Positions 1 to 12,305 of a stretch of 64,000 bases of DNA are shown piece after piece (positions within the stretch are counted from its first letter, which is position 1; the number at the start of each line of letters is the position of its first letter). Source of the stretch: Halichondria panicea (taxonomy: Eukaryota; Porifera; Demospongiae; Suberitida; Halichondriidae); contig NC_087381.1 of the NCBI RefSeq assembly GCF_963675165.1, positions 4,899,378 through 4,963,377 of the forward strand. Direction: 5' to 3'. The notes under the pieces were generated by a model. The model was given only the letters and a program-made list of their open reading frames with translations, was not told where the DNA came from and made no database searches. A program made the translations under genes and the position numbers.

Positions 1-2789
1 CTTTTAGAAATATACAACAGGTGTGCACCATAAAGAATAATGTGGTTTTGAAACATGTATACACAGACGTACGTACATAAGTACACTCAATAAACTGTCC
101 AACAACAAAACATTTGCTCAATCAAAGCCAAATAGCGAAAATTTGCACACGCGAAAATTTCTTGCTACAAGGTGTACCTAGTCTGTGCTGGTATCTCATG
201 GTGAGAACATAGATTTACTTCTGTATCAACGTCATGAACAGTCACAATCAATGGAATCTGTGTTCTGTGACATGTTAGGGTGACGGTGCATGTATAGTAT
301 CAGCTACGTTGCGTGGATTCAAGTTGTAGCGAGGAATTCTCCCAAAACAATATACCTCAAAAAATAAAATTGCATATTTGAGTGCATGCATGTATGTATG
401 TATGTATAAGCTAGGTGACGAAAATACTATACAATAATTACCCCGTTCGTGTGTGCGCAGTACGCAGGGGTACAACCTTATATTGGGCACATTACTATAA
501 GAGCTGCATGAATCAGATATAGATTAATGCACTCACCAACAAGGCCTTACCAAGCGGTCAGGCTGCATGCTGGCCTGACTGGCACTTTTTGTAGCTGAGT
601 AGGTAATGGTCGTCATTATTGAAAAATCCCATGATCGTTTCCTGGTGAAGGTCGTCAATATAATTATTGTGCATGCTGATCGGTAAGGCCGAGGAAAAGT
701 GATTGACCTTTTTTTAGTTACCGCTGTATGCGAAAGTTTCAAGACTAGAAAAACAGTTGACCTGTTGGCCTGACCACTTTAAATTTGCTTGCTACGCCCC
801 TGGTCAAAATGGTGGTGTCTCGATATGACATCATCAGGGACGTTGAGTTGTGTCCCAATATTGGTGTAAGTGTGTGTGTGGACACAAAAACGAGCTGTTT
901 AAGCAAACTATATACACTTTAAATCATGAACCACTTTAACTGCTAATGATCGAGACTGTCCATAGTTATAATTGAAACTTGTAGGCGATCTTCTAAGGCG
1001 ACAAAAAACAACTATAATCGTTGCTTTATAGATTTACGATCGTTCCCAATTCACGATCATTCCCTAATTATTATAATAAAGTCATTACGATAAAAGTTAT
1101 ACTGTATCCGTTTTTCCGCTTTGCAATGAAGCTCAACCAACGCATGGGGTGAATGATCTATGAGCATCTTGTTTGTACATGGTCTCATTCTCAGTATAAA
1201 CTCTCGCTATTCCATGCTCTCTGACTAAGTACGGCCACCTCAATAATTATATACCGGCCATTTAATTTAGCACAGATTGCTAGCTAGATTTTTACTGCAA
1301 AAAACTCGCCCTGAAATGCGGCCACTCGCTATTCCGTATAATTATATATATACTGGCCATGCATACAGTACTGGCTACCCCAAACTAGGTTTTTAATGTT
1401 TATTATGGCCGGATATGACGTTTTGGGTATGGTTTGGCAAGATTACACTTAAAATAAAAACTGCAAAATTAGTCATTAGATCTGATAGTTTTTAGCTGTG
1501 GCTATTTTCTGAAATGCGGCCACCTCGATATTCCAGCGAAGCTGCACAAGGGTGGCTGGATTAACGATAGTCTATAATTATAGTATTACTGTATGCCTCT
1601 GCATAAAGATGTCTACATTGCTTATACAGTATTGTTTAATGCATGGACAGACCATTGACAAACCAGTGTTGCATGATTTGGTATATATATAGACAGGGAG
1701 ATGCTCTGTATACCCAGTTGTATTCAACCTCCTCATTCAACCGCACACTCTGTCCTCATTTTGACTTTATCTTGTCTCAAAGAGTGCAATGAGATCTTTC
1801 ATCCTGCATGTGCATGAAAGCCATTATTATATATACTGAGCCTGAAGAGGAAACGAATATATGCATCTCTGAAGAAAGTACATAATTATTATAATTGTAC
1901 ATGCATATAATAGTTATAATTCTTATGCATGGTTGCCATTATAAGTATACTGCATGCCCTTTGCAGCTCACTTGGAGAAGTTTTGTGGCAAAATTAATAG
2001 TAAATTGCAAAAAATCCACTTGAGATAAGTGTAACAGTTTATATAAGTAAACCACAATACTGACTATAGAGCAAGGGACAAAGCTTAAATTTTGGAACAG
2101 AAGATTCTATATAGACCAGATGTTGTTGTAGTTTTTCATGCTATTTGGTTTAGCTTACGTCAACTAATGTACGTGAAGTTTTGGCAATAGTATTACTGAA
2201 AACCACTTAAGGTAAGCGTATAACAGTTTACGGCTAAATCATAACTTGGCCAATCTCTATCGGTAGGTACAAAGTTCAAGCCCCAATTCAGTCCATTCAT
2301 GCTGTCTTGATTATACGGAGTATAGCTTTAATGTAGATTCTGTATAGTAATTACCCCAGTGAGCTTCTATCTGATTTCACTGAGGTGGCAAGTAATCACA
2401 TGGACTAGTAGATATTCGTCATGTTTGTGGAAAGTATAGGCTCTATAGGGGTAGTTTGGTTACGACATACACTGCCTGGTCATTTAAAACGATATATATA
2501 AAATTGTTGACCGAGAAACAGCCTGATGCTGAACCAGTCTCCAATTCTCTGCCACATAATATGCCACTTAACTCCTCTTGATAAGGAATATTTTTTTTCC
2601 CACCCACCCTTTCTACTGCCCCGATAAACTCGGAACCCATGCATATCACTTATCACTTTGAATGACAGATGGCGTACCAAGGCCAGAGAATATGTGGAGT
2701 AACTGCTCAGACACAACAGCTGTGTCTTTAGAATACAGCGTGCAAAGCTACAAGTACAAGTAACGTGAGAGCATACATCGATACTAGCC
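1..2789. other. AT-rich intergenic DNA, no gene seen
   Basis: I see no spliceable coding exon or recognisable protein here. The open frames are short (60-105 codons), overlap on opposite strands and have no domain signal. The stretch contains ataattata and catgcatgc motifs typical of the intergenic DNA across this window, and loosely repeated blocks around 1225-1560 that contain 'aatgcggccac'. It may hold unrecognised repeats or non-coding transcripts. Confidence 0.5.
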
Positions 2790-3044
2790 TCCTTCACCGG
2801 CCTTCACAGCCACTTCCCTGAGTGAAGTGCGGCCTGGGATCGTGGCTAACATCGGTACATAAGAGATAGCATCCAAGCACTGGTATACTTCTTGCCATCA
2901 ACAGTGATCGGTGCATCTATCACGCTCATCAAATTATATTAATTATAGTTGCATAATTATAATGATGCGCGCCTGTGTATATATATCTAGATTTTCAGTA
3001 CTCTCCATGCAGTTGTTGATTAGTAAAACCAGTAGGTTTTACAT

Positions 3045-3137
3045 TAGCCTCGATCCCAGGCCGAGTTTTCGCTTTTATAACGGTTTTTGTTCGCCTAACC
3101 GTTATAAAAGCGAAAACTCGGCCTGGGATCGAGGCTA
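3045..3137. repeat. Near-perfect palindrome (foldback/MITE)
   Basis: Arms 3045-3083 and 3098-3137 are reverse complements over about 39 bp, with a 14-bp loop. The core is cgatcccaggccgag followed by ttttcgcttttataacgg. A solitary half occurs at about 7448-7474 (aaagcgaaaactcggcctgg), and a related gcctgggatcgtggcta lies at about 2830. This is therefore a dispersed family and not a chance hairpin. No coding capacity is seen. Confidence 0.75.
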
Positions 3138-3149
3138 GTTTTACATAGG

Positions 3150-3928
3150 ATTGGCAGTGGGTTTGCCCGTGTTTAGCAATATTTCAATTAATTTGACTCA
3201 TGTTCAAACTGTTCTATCTCTGCAGGGAAAGGCCACATCAAGAAACTGAATGGACAGATAATTTATTTAGCCTTTACTCTCTTTGTATCTCTCATTTCAT
3301 AATCCATGAACATTTTAAATGTATGAATATTGTCATTTTAAAAATTGCACTATTTCGACGTTTCACCGCTCTTTGTCTGACTGACTAAGTAAGTAAGTAA
3401 GTAAGTGAGTAAGTTTCTTGCCCAGCATTTACTCCAAGTACAGCCCTCTCCAGGACATTCTGCACAGGGTTTCCAAACGGCTACAACCTGGATTACAAAG
3501 CGCTTCTTCAGATTTGCGATTGCTTCCACGAGGCAGATGACCTCTCAGTCTCTCTATTTCTCTTACCTAGACAATTCCGCCATCTTTAATGACTCAGCAA
3601 TTGCAGATAGGCGTGGCTAAGAAACCGTGCACCTAAAATCAGTGCAGTGCTTTTCCAGAGCCTGGAGGTGTTGCTTTTCTTCACACTGTTCAGCTCTAGC
3701 TCCCTTTCTCTGACAAGCATGCTATATGCACTGGCTATATATATCATGCTCTTAAAATGGCTGTCATTTAATACTGATTCACAAATTCAACATAATATCA
3801 AGCAATATTACTCAGTATAATTATTAGTCCAGAGATATTCGAGAAGATATCTGATTAGTCCTGTCTTCTCTTCTTGAACTTCTGTACTGCCTCTTGACGT
3901 TCCACTTGTATTGAAAAAGAAAGGGAAT
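3150..3928. other. Intergenic DNA with (TAAG)n microsatellite
   Basis: This holds a short TAAG microsatellite at about 3385-3414. Open frames at 3200-3388 and 3405-3620 have no recognisable domain and no convincing splice context. I call no gene. Confidence 0.4.
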
Positions 3929-4456
3929 CCAACTAGAAAAACATTTGCAATGTGAAAAATTGCTAGGATTGGCCAGGGGAACCACAAAAAAGCGTGGAAA
4001 CAAGAAATCCGACGAGAGCATAACTCCAATCCGTTACAACGTCATAAACATGTACAATACATAGTATATAGACTGTGTTCCAGGTCCATCTCTACCAGCT
4101 TCCATCCACCACATCAGGTCACCAGTACGGTCCGTGCATGTTACTACGCATGGATGGACTGTGTGTATACCTGTTCTCAACACTGCATGTATTAGGAACA
4201 TCAATTCATCACAAATCATCATAATTATATGCGCACATTCTAAAATGGATGTATAATAAAAGGATTGGTCATCACCCCACCAGTAAAATTGCGTATTTAT
4301 ATTATAATTATTGGCCGGGAAAACAACCAGTACATGTGATTGACGTTGTAACGGATTGGAGTTATGCTCTCGTCGGATTTCTTGTTTCCACGCTTTTTTG
4401 TGGTTCCCCTGGCCAATCCTAGCAATTTTTCACATTGCAAATGTTTTTCTAGTTGG
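3929..4456. repeat. Inverted repeat with 116-bp arms
   Basis: Sequence 3929-4044 is repeated in reverse complement at 4341-4456, for example ctagttgg and tgacgttgtaacgg at the two ends, with about 296 bp between. Each arm contains the same outward reading frame, so an identical 34-residue translation appears once on each strand. That is an artefact of the repeat, not two genes. A non-autonomous foldback element is the simplest reading. Confidence 0.8.
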
Positions 4457-4938
4457 TATTGGTACATTTTGCTGTGGGCCAGCTTCAGATTCAGTAAAAT
4501 CCGGTAATAAAATTATAATGAATCATCTCTGCAGATCTACAGCTGCAAGACTGTGAAGAGTGCTAAAGTATAAATCAATGTGCACATGGACTTACATGCA
4601 TGGGTCTCCTCTTCAGCCGGCATTTATAGAGCAGGCTGAAATGCAGCTCACATTGGCAATTTGATAATGAAAAACCAGGCTGACAGCTCTTCAACTATAC
4701 TATAGTATAGTCTATAGACCCAGTGGTAGATCTAGCTTGGGGCAGCATATATACAGCACAAGTGTTCTAATTGCTGTTGTGGTCTTAAGATGACACGCAC
4801 ACACACGCGCATTTCAATTATATATGAGAGTGCGAATTCCAGACACACCACAGTGCCACCACCATAATGCTCTTCATTTCCTATTAATTTTTTTAGGCAT
4901 TTCGGATTTTCAGATTTGTGGCACAACATGCACGAACT

Positions 4939-4963
4939 GAGTCACCCAGAATCTGGGTGACTC
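4939..4963. repeat. Short perfect hairpin
   Basis: Stem gagtcacccaga pairs with tctgggtgactc with almost no loop. It stands in otherwise featureless AT-rich DNA (4457-5098), so it may be a relic of a small palindromic element. Confidence 0.5.
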
Positions 4964-5098
4964 GGTAAACCTTTGTAAAATTATACCGTAAACTAGTTTT
5001 TTTACTTTAAACTAGTTTCTTTCCGTATTAATTTTAACAAATACTTGTCTCCTGTGAAGCTGTGGCTTATGCTCTCTATTGCGTTGTCGAGAAGACTT

Positions 5099-5316
5099 GC
5101 TGGCTAGCTGTGGCCCTCTACGGTGTTGTCGAGAAGGCTTGCACATGCACACTACGTATAGTCTGAAGCCAGAAGAAGCTCTCATTTGTACAGTTCAATA
5201 AATCACGACCATCCAACCATCATATGCATGGAGGTAGATGAGAGCCTCTTCTGGTTTCAGACTAGTGTGCAAGCCTTCTCGACAACACCATATAGAGGGC
5301 CACAGCTAGCTAGCTA
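5099..5316. repeat. Foldback element with ~80-bp arms
   Basis: The left arm (about 5099-5184) and right arm (about 5238-5316) are reverse complements sharing gctgtggccctcta and ggtgttgtcgagaaggcttg, with small indels. The spacer is about 55 bp. It lies immediately outside the left arm of the large inverted duplication and may have helped form its end. Confidence 0.7.
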
Positions 5317-6082
5317 GGCTATAAAGCTTCATATACGTGGGCGTGTATATGTGTGTACTTTACCAAAATGGACATTGATGCCTAAAATTATAAATAGTTT
5401 GTTTGTATTGCATGAAAAAAGTAACACTTTATTGATAAAGCAGATTTCTTTAAATTAGCTGATTGGCTGCATGAAGATCATGTGACAGCATTAAATTATT
5501 TTGTTATGGCGATACAAAGTCGAACCAATTGTATTGAGAATGTAGCCAGGTATAAAACACGTCGCTGTACAATTAAAAACGGCATGCATGCTGTACATGA
5601 GGCTAGAGATCATATGACAGCACTAAATCTTTTAAAACACACCTATATATAGCCACAATCACATGTTTTATTGCTGGAGTCCATCCGAGTACACCAACAA
5701 TAAAAAATTATTAATAATACGATGTGTATATGAATGGGTTCTGAGCACTGAAAGCTATAGTAATTAAAGCCAACATGCTCGTTTAAGGCTCAAGACTCTC
5801 ACTCAGAGAAACTCTAAAAAGCTAGCCTGCATATGCATGCATTTTATAGCGCACAGGCTCCTACATGCATGCATAACAGTACTTCTTACTATATACAAAT
5901 AGAATCATCATCTTCTGGGAATCAAATGCAAATAACACGTATAGACATGTCAGTAACAAATTCAACACTAAATTAATATGCATCTCTAACTGCATGGCTA
6001 ACTAAAGCTATATAGTAAATGTTACACAGTTGTCTTACAGATCTATATATCAGTTCATTGCATGAGCTACACAGCTATGCAG

Positions 6083-6694
6083 CTACTCAGTATAACAACT
6101 CAGGGAAAATAATTTCCCATGAGCCTCACTTGACAAGTGGTTAGCTAGGACGTGCCCATTGGGGCATCCTGCAACGACAATGAAGTCCTTACGGCAACCA
6201 GGGTAAGGATCTGTGAGACCGAAAACAGATATAGCTCCAGAGCAGCTCATTCGCCCATCACACTGCTGTTTGGCCCAGTTGGTGCTAATTCTTGTAACAC
6301 TGGGGTTGAGATGGCTGGTACAGGTTAAACCATAATAGGCGAAATGGACCGTCATGCCTACAACAGATAAAGAGGAGGAAATTATATGTATATATATATA
6401 TATAGAATTTTTATAATTATGCAGTATATTCGTATACTCATAATTATTTGCTATAAAAATAAAAATAAATTATTATATATATTAATATATACTTTGCTCA
6501 TTTTACAAACGAATGTATGACATTCATGCATTACCACTGTTTTCTTCAGCATCTTCATTGACATGAGCAGCTTGCATTAAAGCCTTCTCTAGAGCCACCA
6601 CTATACTCTCTTCAGATTCAAGTTCAGCTGGAGCACTAGCGCTGCTTATGATCAGCTTAAGAACAATTAGAGTGGCAAAAATAACTGCTTTCAT
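6083..6694 (-). CDS. Small secreted SUEL-like lectin, inverted copy lacking AbfB exon
   Basis: Two exons on the minus strand: exon 1 is 6694-6535 (160 bp) and exon 2 is 6357-6083 (275 bp, stop included). They are joined in phase 1 across a GT-AG intron to give 144 residues. Exon 1 encodes a signal peptide beginning MKAVIFATLIVLKL. Exon 2 resembles the C-terminal half of a SUEL/rhamnose-binding (galactose-binding) lectin domain: an early AYYG motif, then QQCDGRMSC, a DPYPGC motif and a late VVAGC. It is nearly identical to the copy at 14829-15423 (I instead of L in KDF-VV). Unlike that copy it has no complete AbfB exon; only about 30 bp of it remain at 5352-5381. The gene appears intact for the short isoform. 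The lectin assignment rests on motif pattern only and should be taken as likely, not certain. Confidence 0.6.
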
Positions 6695-7224
6695 TGTCCT
6701 AGTAGATCAATTATATAAGCTGCCCAATTTTTCACTCTCTTAAAAAACTAAAAAGGCAACCTTTTTTATAGTAGATTTATGCCTTGGTGCGCATGTGCAA
6801 GCAAGGTTATTCACTACGGCCTATATGGCTGCTGACATGCAGTTACAGCAATGAAGTGCTTCTATTATGTATAGCCAGCATTATAATTATATAGACATAA
6901 TAAATATTAATAAATTATTATAATAGAAGCTTCCACCGAGGCAGCATGCAGCATATGCATGCATTCACCCCAGGTGCTTTCAGGAAGGGATATACTGTAT
7001 AAGAATGAGCCTGCAGTGCTATAATAGATCTATTATATGCAACCTATATACTGTCTATATATGATTATATAGACAAGCTATACCACCGAGGCATCAGCAC
7101 TGCATGCATGCATGCGGCTTGCATATACCGATGGTGCTTCATATAGTTTATTATAAATACTAGATAAATTAATATTATGTTTAAACATGTATACATGCAT
7201 CTATATAACATTCTGTATATGGTC

Positions 7225-7292
7225 TAGCAGGCAGGCTACCTTCCTATTGGAATCCCATGCACTCATCCTGGAAGGTAGCCTGCTAGGCCACC
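7225..7292. repeat. Short hairpin in the arm end
   Basis: The aggctaccttcc and ggaaggtagcct stems flank a short loop. The same unit occurs in reverse complement at about 14222-14285, and a second partial copy follows at about 14450-14475 in the right arm. Confidence 0.5.
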
Positions 7293-7524
7293 ATCATGTA
7301 GCACCCCTCGTGCTTTTCATAGGAAGATGCATGCCTGCAATGTTATGCAGCCTAATGAGCTTCCATGCTCACAAAGGCACGATATATATCATGCAGCACC
7401 TCCATGCTTTGGAAGGTATAGTATAATTATATTGCTCAGCTTGAACTAAAAGCGAAAACTCGGCCTGGGATTGACTAGCATGCATGTGATGAATTATTGT
7501 CTGCATGCTGTAATATACTGTATA

Positions 7525-7842
7525 TCAAGAGTAGATAAGAGTAAGAGTGTTGAACTGCTAGCAACAGCAATTTCCTACTCCTGCGTCATCACTTGATAGT
7601 AATCAGTACTGATTAGTTATGCACTTCAATCTATGGTTATGTTAGCAACACTTCCCAGAAACCGCACATGCTGTGATTGCACAGTTCAGTGCTACAAACC
7701 ACAGACCACAGTTTACTTAACAGCACTCGTTAATTGAATAGTGACGACATGCAGTGATGATGCATGTCAAGGCAAATGCGGTTCCACGATTAGTACAGCA
7801 GTTCAACACTCTTACTCTTATCTACTCTTATCTACTCTTGCG
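7525..7842. repeat. MITE with ~33-bp terminal inverted repeats
   Basis: Ends read agtagataagagtaagagtg (from about 7530) and cactcttactcttatctact (to about 7830), with atctactcttg continuing beyond. The interior has no coding frame. The length of about 315 bp and the clean inverted ends fit a non-autonomous DNA transposon. Confidence 0.7.
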
Positions 7843-7845
7843 TAT

Positions 7846-8062
7846 ATATATAGCGGGTAATTTTCGGGGGACAAAATATTCGTGGTTCAGCAATATTGAG
7901 ACATTTCGTGGGTAATATGTTCGTGGTTGCTGCTTACACTAATACAGGTAAAGATATATAGGCAAGGTCGCTTCATTCGTGGGTAAAATATTCGTGGTCA
8001 GACCTTCAACCACGAAAACCACGAATATATTGACCCACGAAAATTATCCGCTATATACGGTA
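7846..8062. repeat. MITE of the 'ccgtatagcgg' family
   Basis: Left end tagcgggtaattttcg and right end cgaaaattatccgctata are inverted. The interior repeats attcgtggt and its complement several times. Relatives with the same ends lie at about 40784-40986 and 51808-51977. A sister group (ttcgagggtataaatgttcg) lies in introns near 29.9, 31.1 and 31.4 kb and at 41.1 kb. Confidence 0.7.
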
Positions 8063-8185
8063 CATCACAGATTTTAAACGATGGTGACGCGGACAGTAAA
8101 ATTATAAGTGGAACTAAAATTATCTGAAGGCTCACTGGGCTAAAATGACTATAATATATATACCACACACTCCATATTATGATGT

Positions 8186-8318
8186 CTTGTCTGTATATAA
8201 GTTCCCTGCTACATGCCTATGCATATATTGGACGAGCAGTCTGTCTATCCAGGAGGGAACAATAGCTCGGTGCATGGCCTCCATGTTTGGGGACCACCAG
8301 CATTATGATAACATTGCT
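8186..8318 (-). pseudogene. Decayed copy of ABHD2-like last exon
   Basis: On the minus strand this matches exon 7 of the hydrolase gene at 17099-17250, including the PKHGGH-encoding stretch and the shared DRLLVQY-encoding stretch near the stop. About 20 bp that encode the LGFFEGG segment are missing, and the frame is broken. Homology with the intact locus continues into intron DNA as far as about 8560, so this is a genomic duplication fragment and not a processed copy. No other exons of the gene are present here. Confidence 0.75.
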
Positions 8319-8328
8319 CTGTGTGCGC

Positions 8329-8425
8329 GCGTGGGGGGGGATTGAGTTGAGTGCATGTATATGGGAGAGGTTGTATGGGGGGGGGGGGTTGAGTTGAGTG
8401 CATGTAATGGGAGAGGTTGTATTTT
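8329..8425. repeat. Two-copy tandem repeat with G runs
   Basis: Two copies of gggggttgagttgagtgcatgta followed by gggagaggttgtat, each starting in a run of 8-12 G. Homopolymer length here may be uncertain in the assembly. Confidence 0.6.
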
Positions 8426-8849
8426 GGTTAATTATAATATTATGTAGTTTTTAAGTGGGTGACGAATATACTGCAACATGCAGTGGAACCCAAAGAAAGT
8501 CAACAGTGATAGAAACCCAGTCATCCACGTCCCTAATGATCTAAAAACACTAGCTTCTGTAATTAATGGCCAACTTTGCATGTAGTTAAGTCTGGCTGAC
8601 TGTCTCAAGCTTAGCCTCTTCTCCAACCCTCCCTCTCCTTGATTGGCCCCACTGCGCTCTCTCAAGAACAGATAAAGGAAGCTACATCAGGTACAGAGCG
8701 CTCCTTTGTACCCAGGACTTGCCACAGACAATAGGTGAGTGGCTTACACTCACAATAGCTGCTTTATAGCACGAGCATAGCGGCTCAACCTTAGGATGCA
8801 GTTGCTCGCTAGCCCAGATGACAGGCCACTCACTGCTGTGGAAGCAGCC

Positions 8850-9790
8850 CTCAGGTACCCTCACGCTCAGCCCCGCCCAGGGCTCGCCCACCCACACGGA
8901 ATCCCCGCCCAGGGCTTGCCCACACATACACATGTACACACACAGCCGCCGCAGTATACATACGTGTAGCTCACAGCTGTTAGAAACCCTGCCCAGGGAT
9001 TGCCCACACGGGATGCAGCCCACCCACACAGCTGTTAAAAGCCCCGCCCAGAGCTCGCCCACACACAGCCTGGGCACCAAAAAGGTTTTTCTGTGGGTAA
9101 GAAACAGCTGCAAGAAAAGGGCAACTCCAACGTAGAATGCACACAGCTGTTGGAAGCCCCGCGCAGGGCTCGCCCACACACAACCTGGGCAACCGCCTCA
9201 CCAAACAGGTTTTCTGTACTAATTCGGGTAAGGCACAGCTTGGGCAACCTCACTTCAATGTAGCCCCACCCACCCGCTGCACAGGGATGCAGCCCACCCA
9301 CACAGCTGTTGGAAGCCCCGCCCAGGGCCTGCCCACACACAACCTGGGCAACCCCCTCACCAAACAGTTTTTCTGTGCTAATTCGGGTAAGACACAGCTT
9401 GGGCAACCTCACTTCAACGTAGCCCCACCCACCCACGCTGCACAGGGATGCAGCCTACCCACACAGTGGGCTCGCCCACACACAACCGGGGCAACCCCCT
9501 CACCAAACAGTTGGGTAAGACACAGCTCTTAGCTGCACAGGGATGCAGCCTACCCACACAGCAGCCTCCCACCCACGCGATGCAGCCCATCCACACAGCT
9601 GTTGGAAGCCCCACCCAGGGCTCGCCCACACACAGCCTGGGCAACCTCCTCACCAAACAGTTTTCTGTGCTAAATTCGGGTAGCTGCAGCATGGCTCGCC
9701 CGCTGTTGGAAGCCGGTTTGTCTATACACATAGCTTGGGCAAACCCGCCCCCACACTATTCACTACTTCAACAGCCCCACCCACCCACGT
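8850..9790. repeat. GC-rich minisatellite
   Basis: Irregular tandem copies of a module containing cacagctgttggaagccccg, cccagggctcgcccacacac, aacctgggcaacc and ctcaccaaacag, about 130-150 bp per full unit with many partial units. Long open frames on both strands across it are by-products of the repeat, since stops are rare in the unit. Shorter fragments (gccccgcccagggc) continue to about 10.8 kb. Confidence 0.8.
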
Positions 9791-12240
9791 TGCTCAGGCC
9801 GTCCTTGATTGGTATTGAGGTTAGATTTCAGTGCCCCGAGTTGATTACCAGACCCACCGTATTAGCTTCAATCTCACGCTGGCTATTGAGTCGGACAACA
9901 TTTCCAACCCCATGGCTCGCCTATGCACCGTTGGAAGCCCCGCCCGGGGCTCGCCCTATACACACAGCTTGGACAACCACGCCGGCCCGACCTTGAGTTA
10001 CCCTGAAGCTGAACTCTACAGTGCCTTGTTCTAATCTCACGTTGGATCTTGGGCTGGGTATTTTAGACAAAAACCCAACACCCTTCTGATTATCACAGTC
10101 TACACCATATTGTTTCTGTCTACATGCTACCCACACCATGTGTTTTTTAATATCTGTGTTGCTCAGGCTACTATCGTTCAGGCTACACATAATATTATAC
10201 TTGGCGTTAATTAAAGCTTAGCTCAGGCCACACAGCCCAAAGTTGCTTTTAAGCTGGGTATTCTCTATCTCAGTTTCTCGAACTCAGGCCACATAGCCCC
10301 GCCCAGGAATTGCCCACCCACACCGCCGTTTTCAATCTCAGTGGGCGCGGTAGAAGCGGGCCAGGCCTGCCCACCTAGTCGTATTTTGTATTCATTAATT
10401 AAACCCAGCGCCAGACTGTTACTCAGCACCCATCCGCAGAGCCCCGCCCAGGGCCTCTTTCACGGACCGCTCGCCCAGTCAGTCACAACAATGTTCATAC
10501 TAGCCTGGCCTCTGCACTAGTTAGACTGCCGAGCCCTCTACAGTAGACTAATCTCAGCACAGAATCATACTTTACATTAATTAAAACTTGTCTGTTAACC
10601 TGCAGAGCCCCGCCCAAGGCCTCTCTCACAGCTTTTCATTTCATACCAGCCATCAACAGGTTCTCCGCTAGGGGGGTCCACAGGCCGCTGCTTACAGGTA
10701 CCCTGTGAAGTATTTTCTACAGGCACCGCAAACTCAACCCTCACAGATGTTGAGAGCCCCGCCCAGGGCGCAGAACTCAGAGCCCACTCAAGGCTCCGCT
10801 AACAGCACAGAATCCTACTTTGACCCACATCATACTCATTTCTTCAATCTCGGTCGCTAGTCAGGCCGCGGTACATGTAAACTCATGCCCCTGCCCACGT
10901 CAGAAGGCATGAACTCCCGCTCCGAGGCGCACTTACAGTCAACCTGACCGCCCGGTTGAAATCCCACACAGCCCCTCTCCCACACGCCATCCAAAGCACC
11001 TGCTCTGCGGCAAGTGTTTTCTACAGCCGGCATCGCGGTACATGTAAACTCAAACATTCTTTGCCCACCAGTCCCAGTCCCCTGCGAAGACATGCACTTA
11101 CAATCAACCAATCAACCTGACCGCCAGCCCCGCTCGTGGCGGCTCATTGCGCAGAGTCAGAAGCACAGTGCTCAGTAGTTATACCTGCTTAGCACCATCG
11201 CAGTCAGTAAAGTCATTGCCTGTATTACTGCTTGTCGTGAATCTCCGCAGAGCCCCGCCTCGGCCTGCGCATAGATCAGCACGACCCCAGGCCACACCCC
11301 CGCCAGCAACAATAATAGCTCTCCCACTCAAAACGCATGCGTTCATTGGCAGCGCCGCCTCTCATACTAACCCTGCCACACAATGGAGGCAGACTCGCTT
11401 ATAAGCACCTCATTCTTCTGAATCTCCGCAGAGCCCACCCAGGCCGCACTACCTACAATCAACCTGACGGTTTCAGGCGTAGCTCTGGTCACACAGCTTA
11501 TGATTATTATTATTATTACTACAAGTGTTTAGCAGTCTCAGTTAGGACTCACGGCCACATCCCGCCAGCAACAATAATCAACAGTATGCCAGTGGCAGAT
11601 AGGAAATGTTTTGCGAGTATCACGAGGGTTGATCAATTCGCAACAATAGAATCCGCATTATTACCACACGATCCTTGCCAGGACGCAAGTATATAGTTGG
11701 ATCACAAAGGGTCAACATTTTCTACTGATTTGCACTGTAGCATGCACTATTCTCAGCCCACTACAGGGCAATCCTCTGGATCTCGGGTGCTTTCCCTCAG
11801 GTTTCACCACCGGTCGCACGAACCCGCTGCTAATACTAATAGTTATTCTGACCACGCTTTGGCTGAACGTCCGGGCGGCCATGCAGTGTACCCCCTCAAT
11901 TGTCCATTAGAGTCACAATCATGACCGTCGACTGCTGGCCCTCTATACACATCAGTGAAAGACTATACTGGTCTGGGTGCTAGTCTCCGAAACAAACAGC
12001 TCAGCCTTGCCAGCGTTACACCCACACTCCATGGCATGCTAGCAGTACAACAATCTTCTCCCCGTGAATACCATGCGATTATCCCTGTCGGCTCAGTCCG
12101 TACTGCCGGTATGTTCTTCCCACATTCGCCGACTCTTCACAACTTCGTGCACTTATATTTTGTATATACACGACTTCCATTATTTGTTATGACGGTTTAT
12201 GTATAGACGGTTTGTGTGTAAGCTATATATTTTATTGTAG
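9791..12240. other. GC-rich repeat-derived island, no gene assigned
   Basis: Base composition is clearly richer in C and G than the flanks. Scattered gccccgcccagg units recur, for example near 9937, 10440, 10608, 10755 and 11248. Several open frames of 65-180 codons exist (9448-9996, 11337-11696, 11697-11924, 11955-12206), but none shows a domain I recognise and none is joined by convincing splice sites. It could be a decayed mobile element or an expanded satellite. A fragment at about 11606-11655 resembles one in a Calx-beta gene intron (27363-27425). Confidence 0.4.
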
Positions 12241-12305
12241 ATAAATAATTCCATATCCGGGTGTTGAGCCATATCGGCAACCTAAAATACGCATACCCAC
12301 ATTCT

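Larger units (their letters stand above)
5352..7432 (-). repeat. Left arm of ~2-kb inverted duplication
   Basis: Read in reverse complement, this segment matches 14110-16218 base for base over long stretches, including both exons of the lectin gene, the intron, the promoter-proximal region and 3' flanks. Homology on the outer side stops at about 5352, about 30 bp into the third (AbfB) exon. The right arm has an extra hairpin at about 15800-15895 and an internal duplication at its inner end that are shorter or single here. Confidence 0.85.

Noticed and set aside
3808-4556. Two similar proteins on opposite strands (MELCSRRISCFHAFLW...)
   Set aside because: They are the two arms of one inverted repeat read outward; no splice or domain support.
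8682-9996. Overlapping frames of 105-182 codons on both strands
   Set aside because: All lie in the minisatellite, whose unit lacks stops in several frames. The repeated translation follows the DNA repeat.
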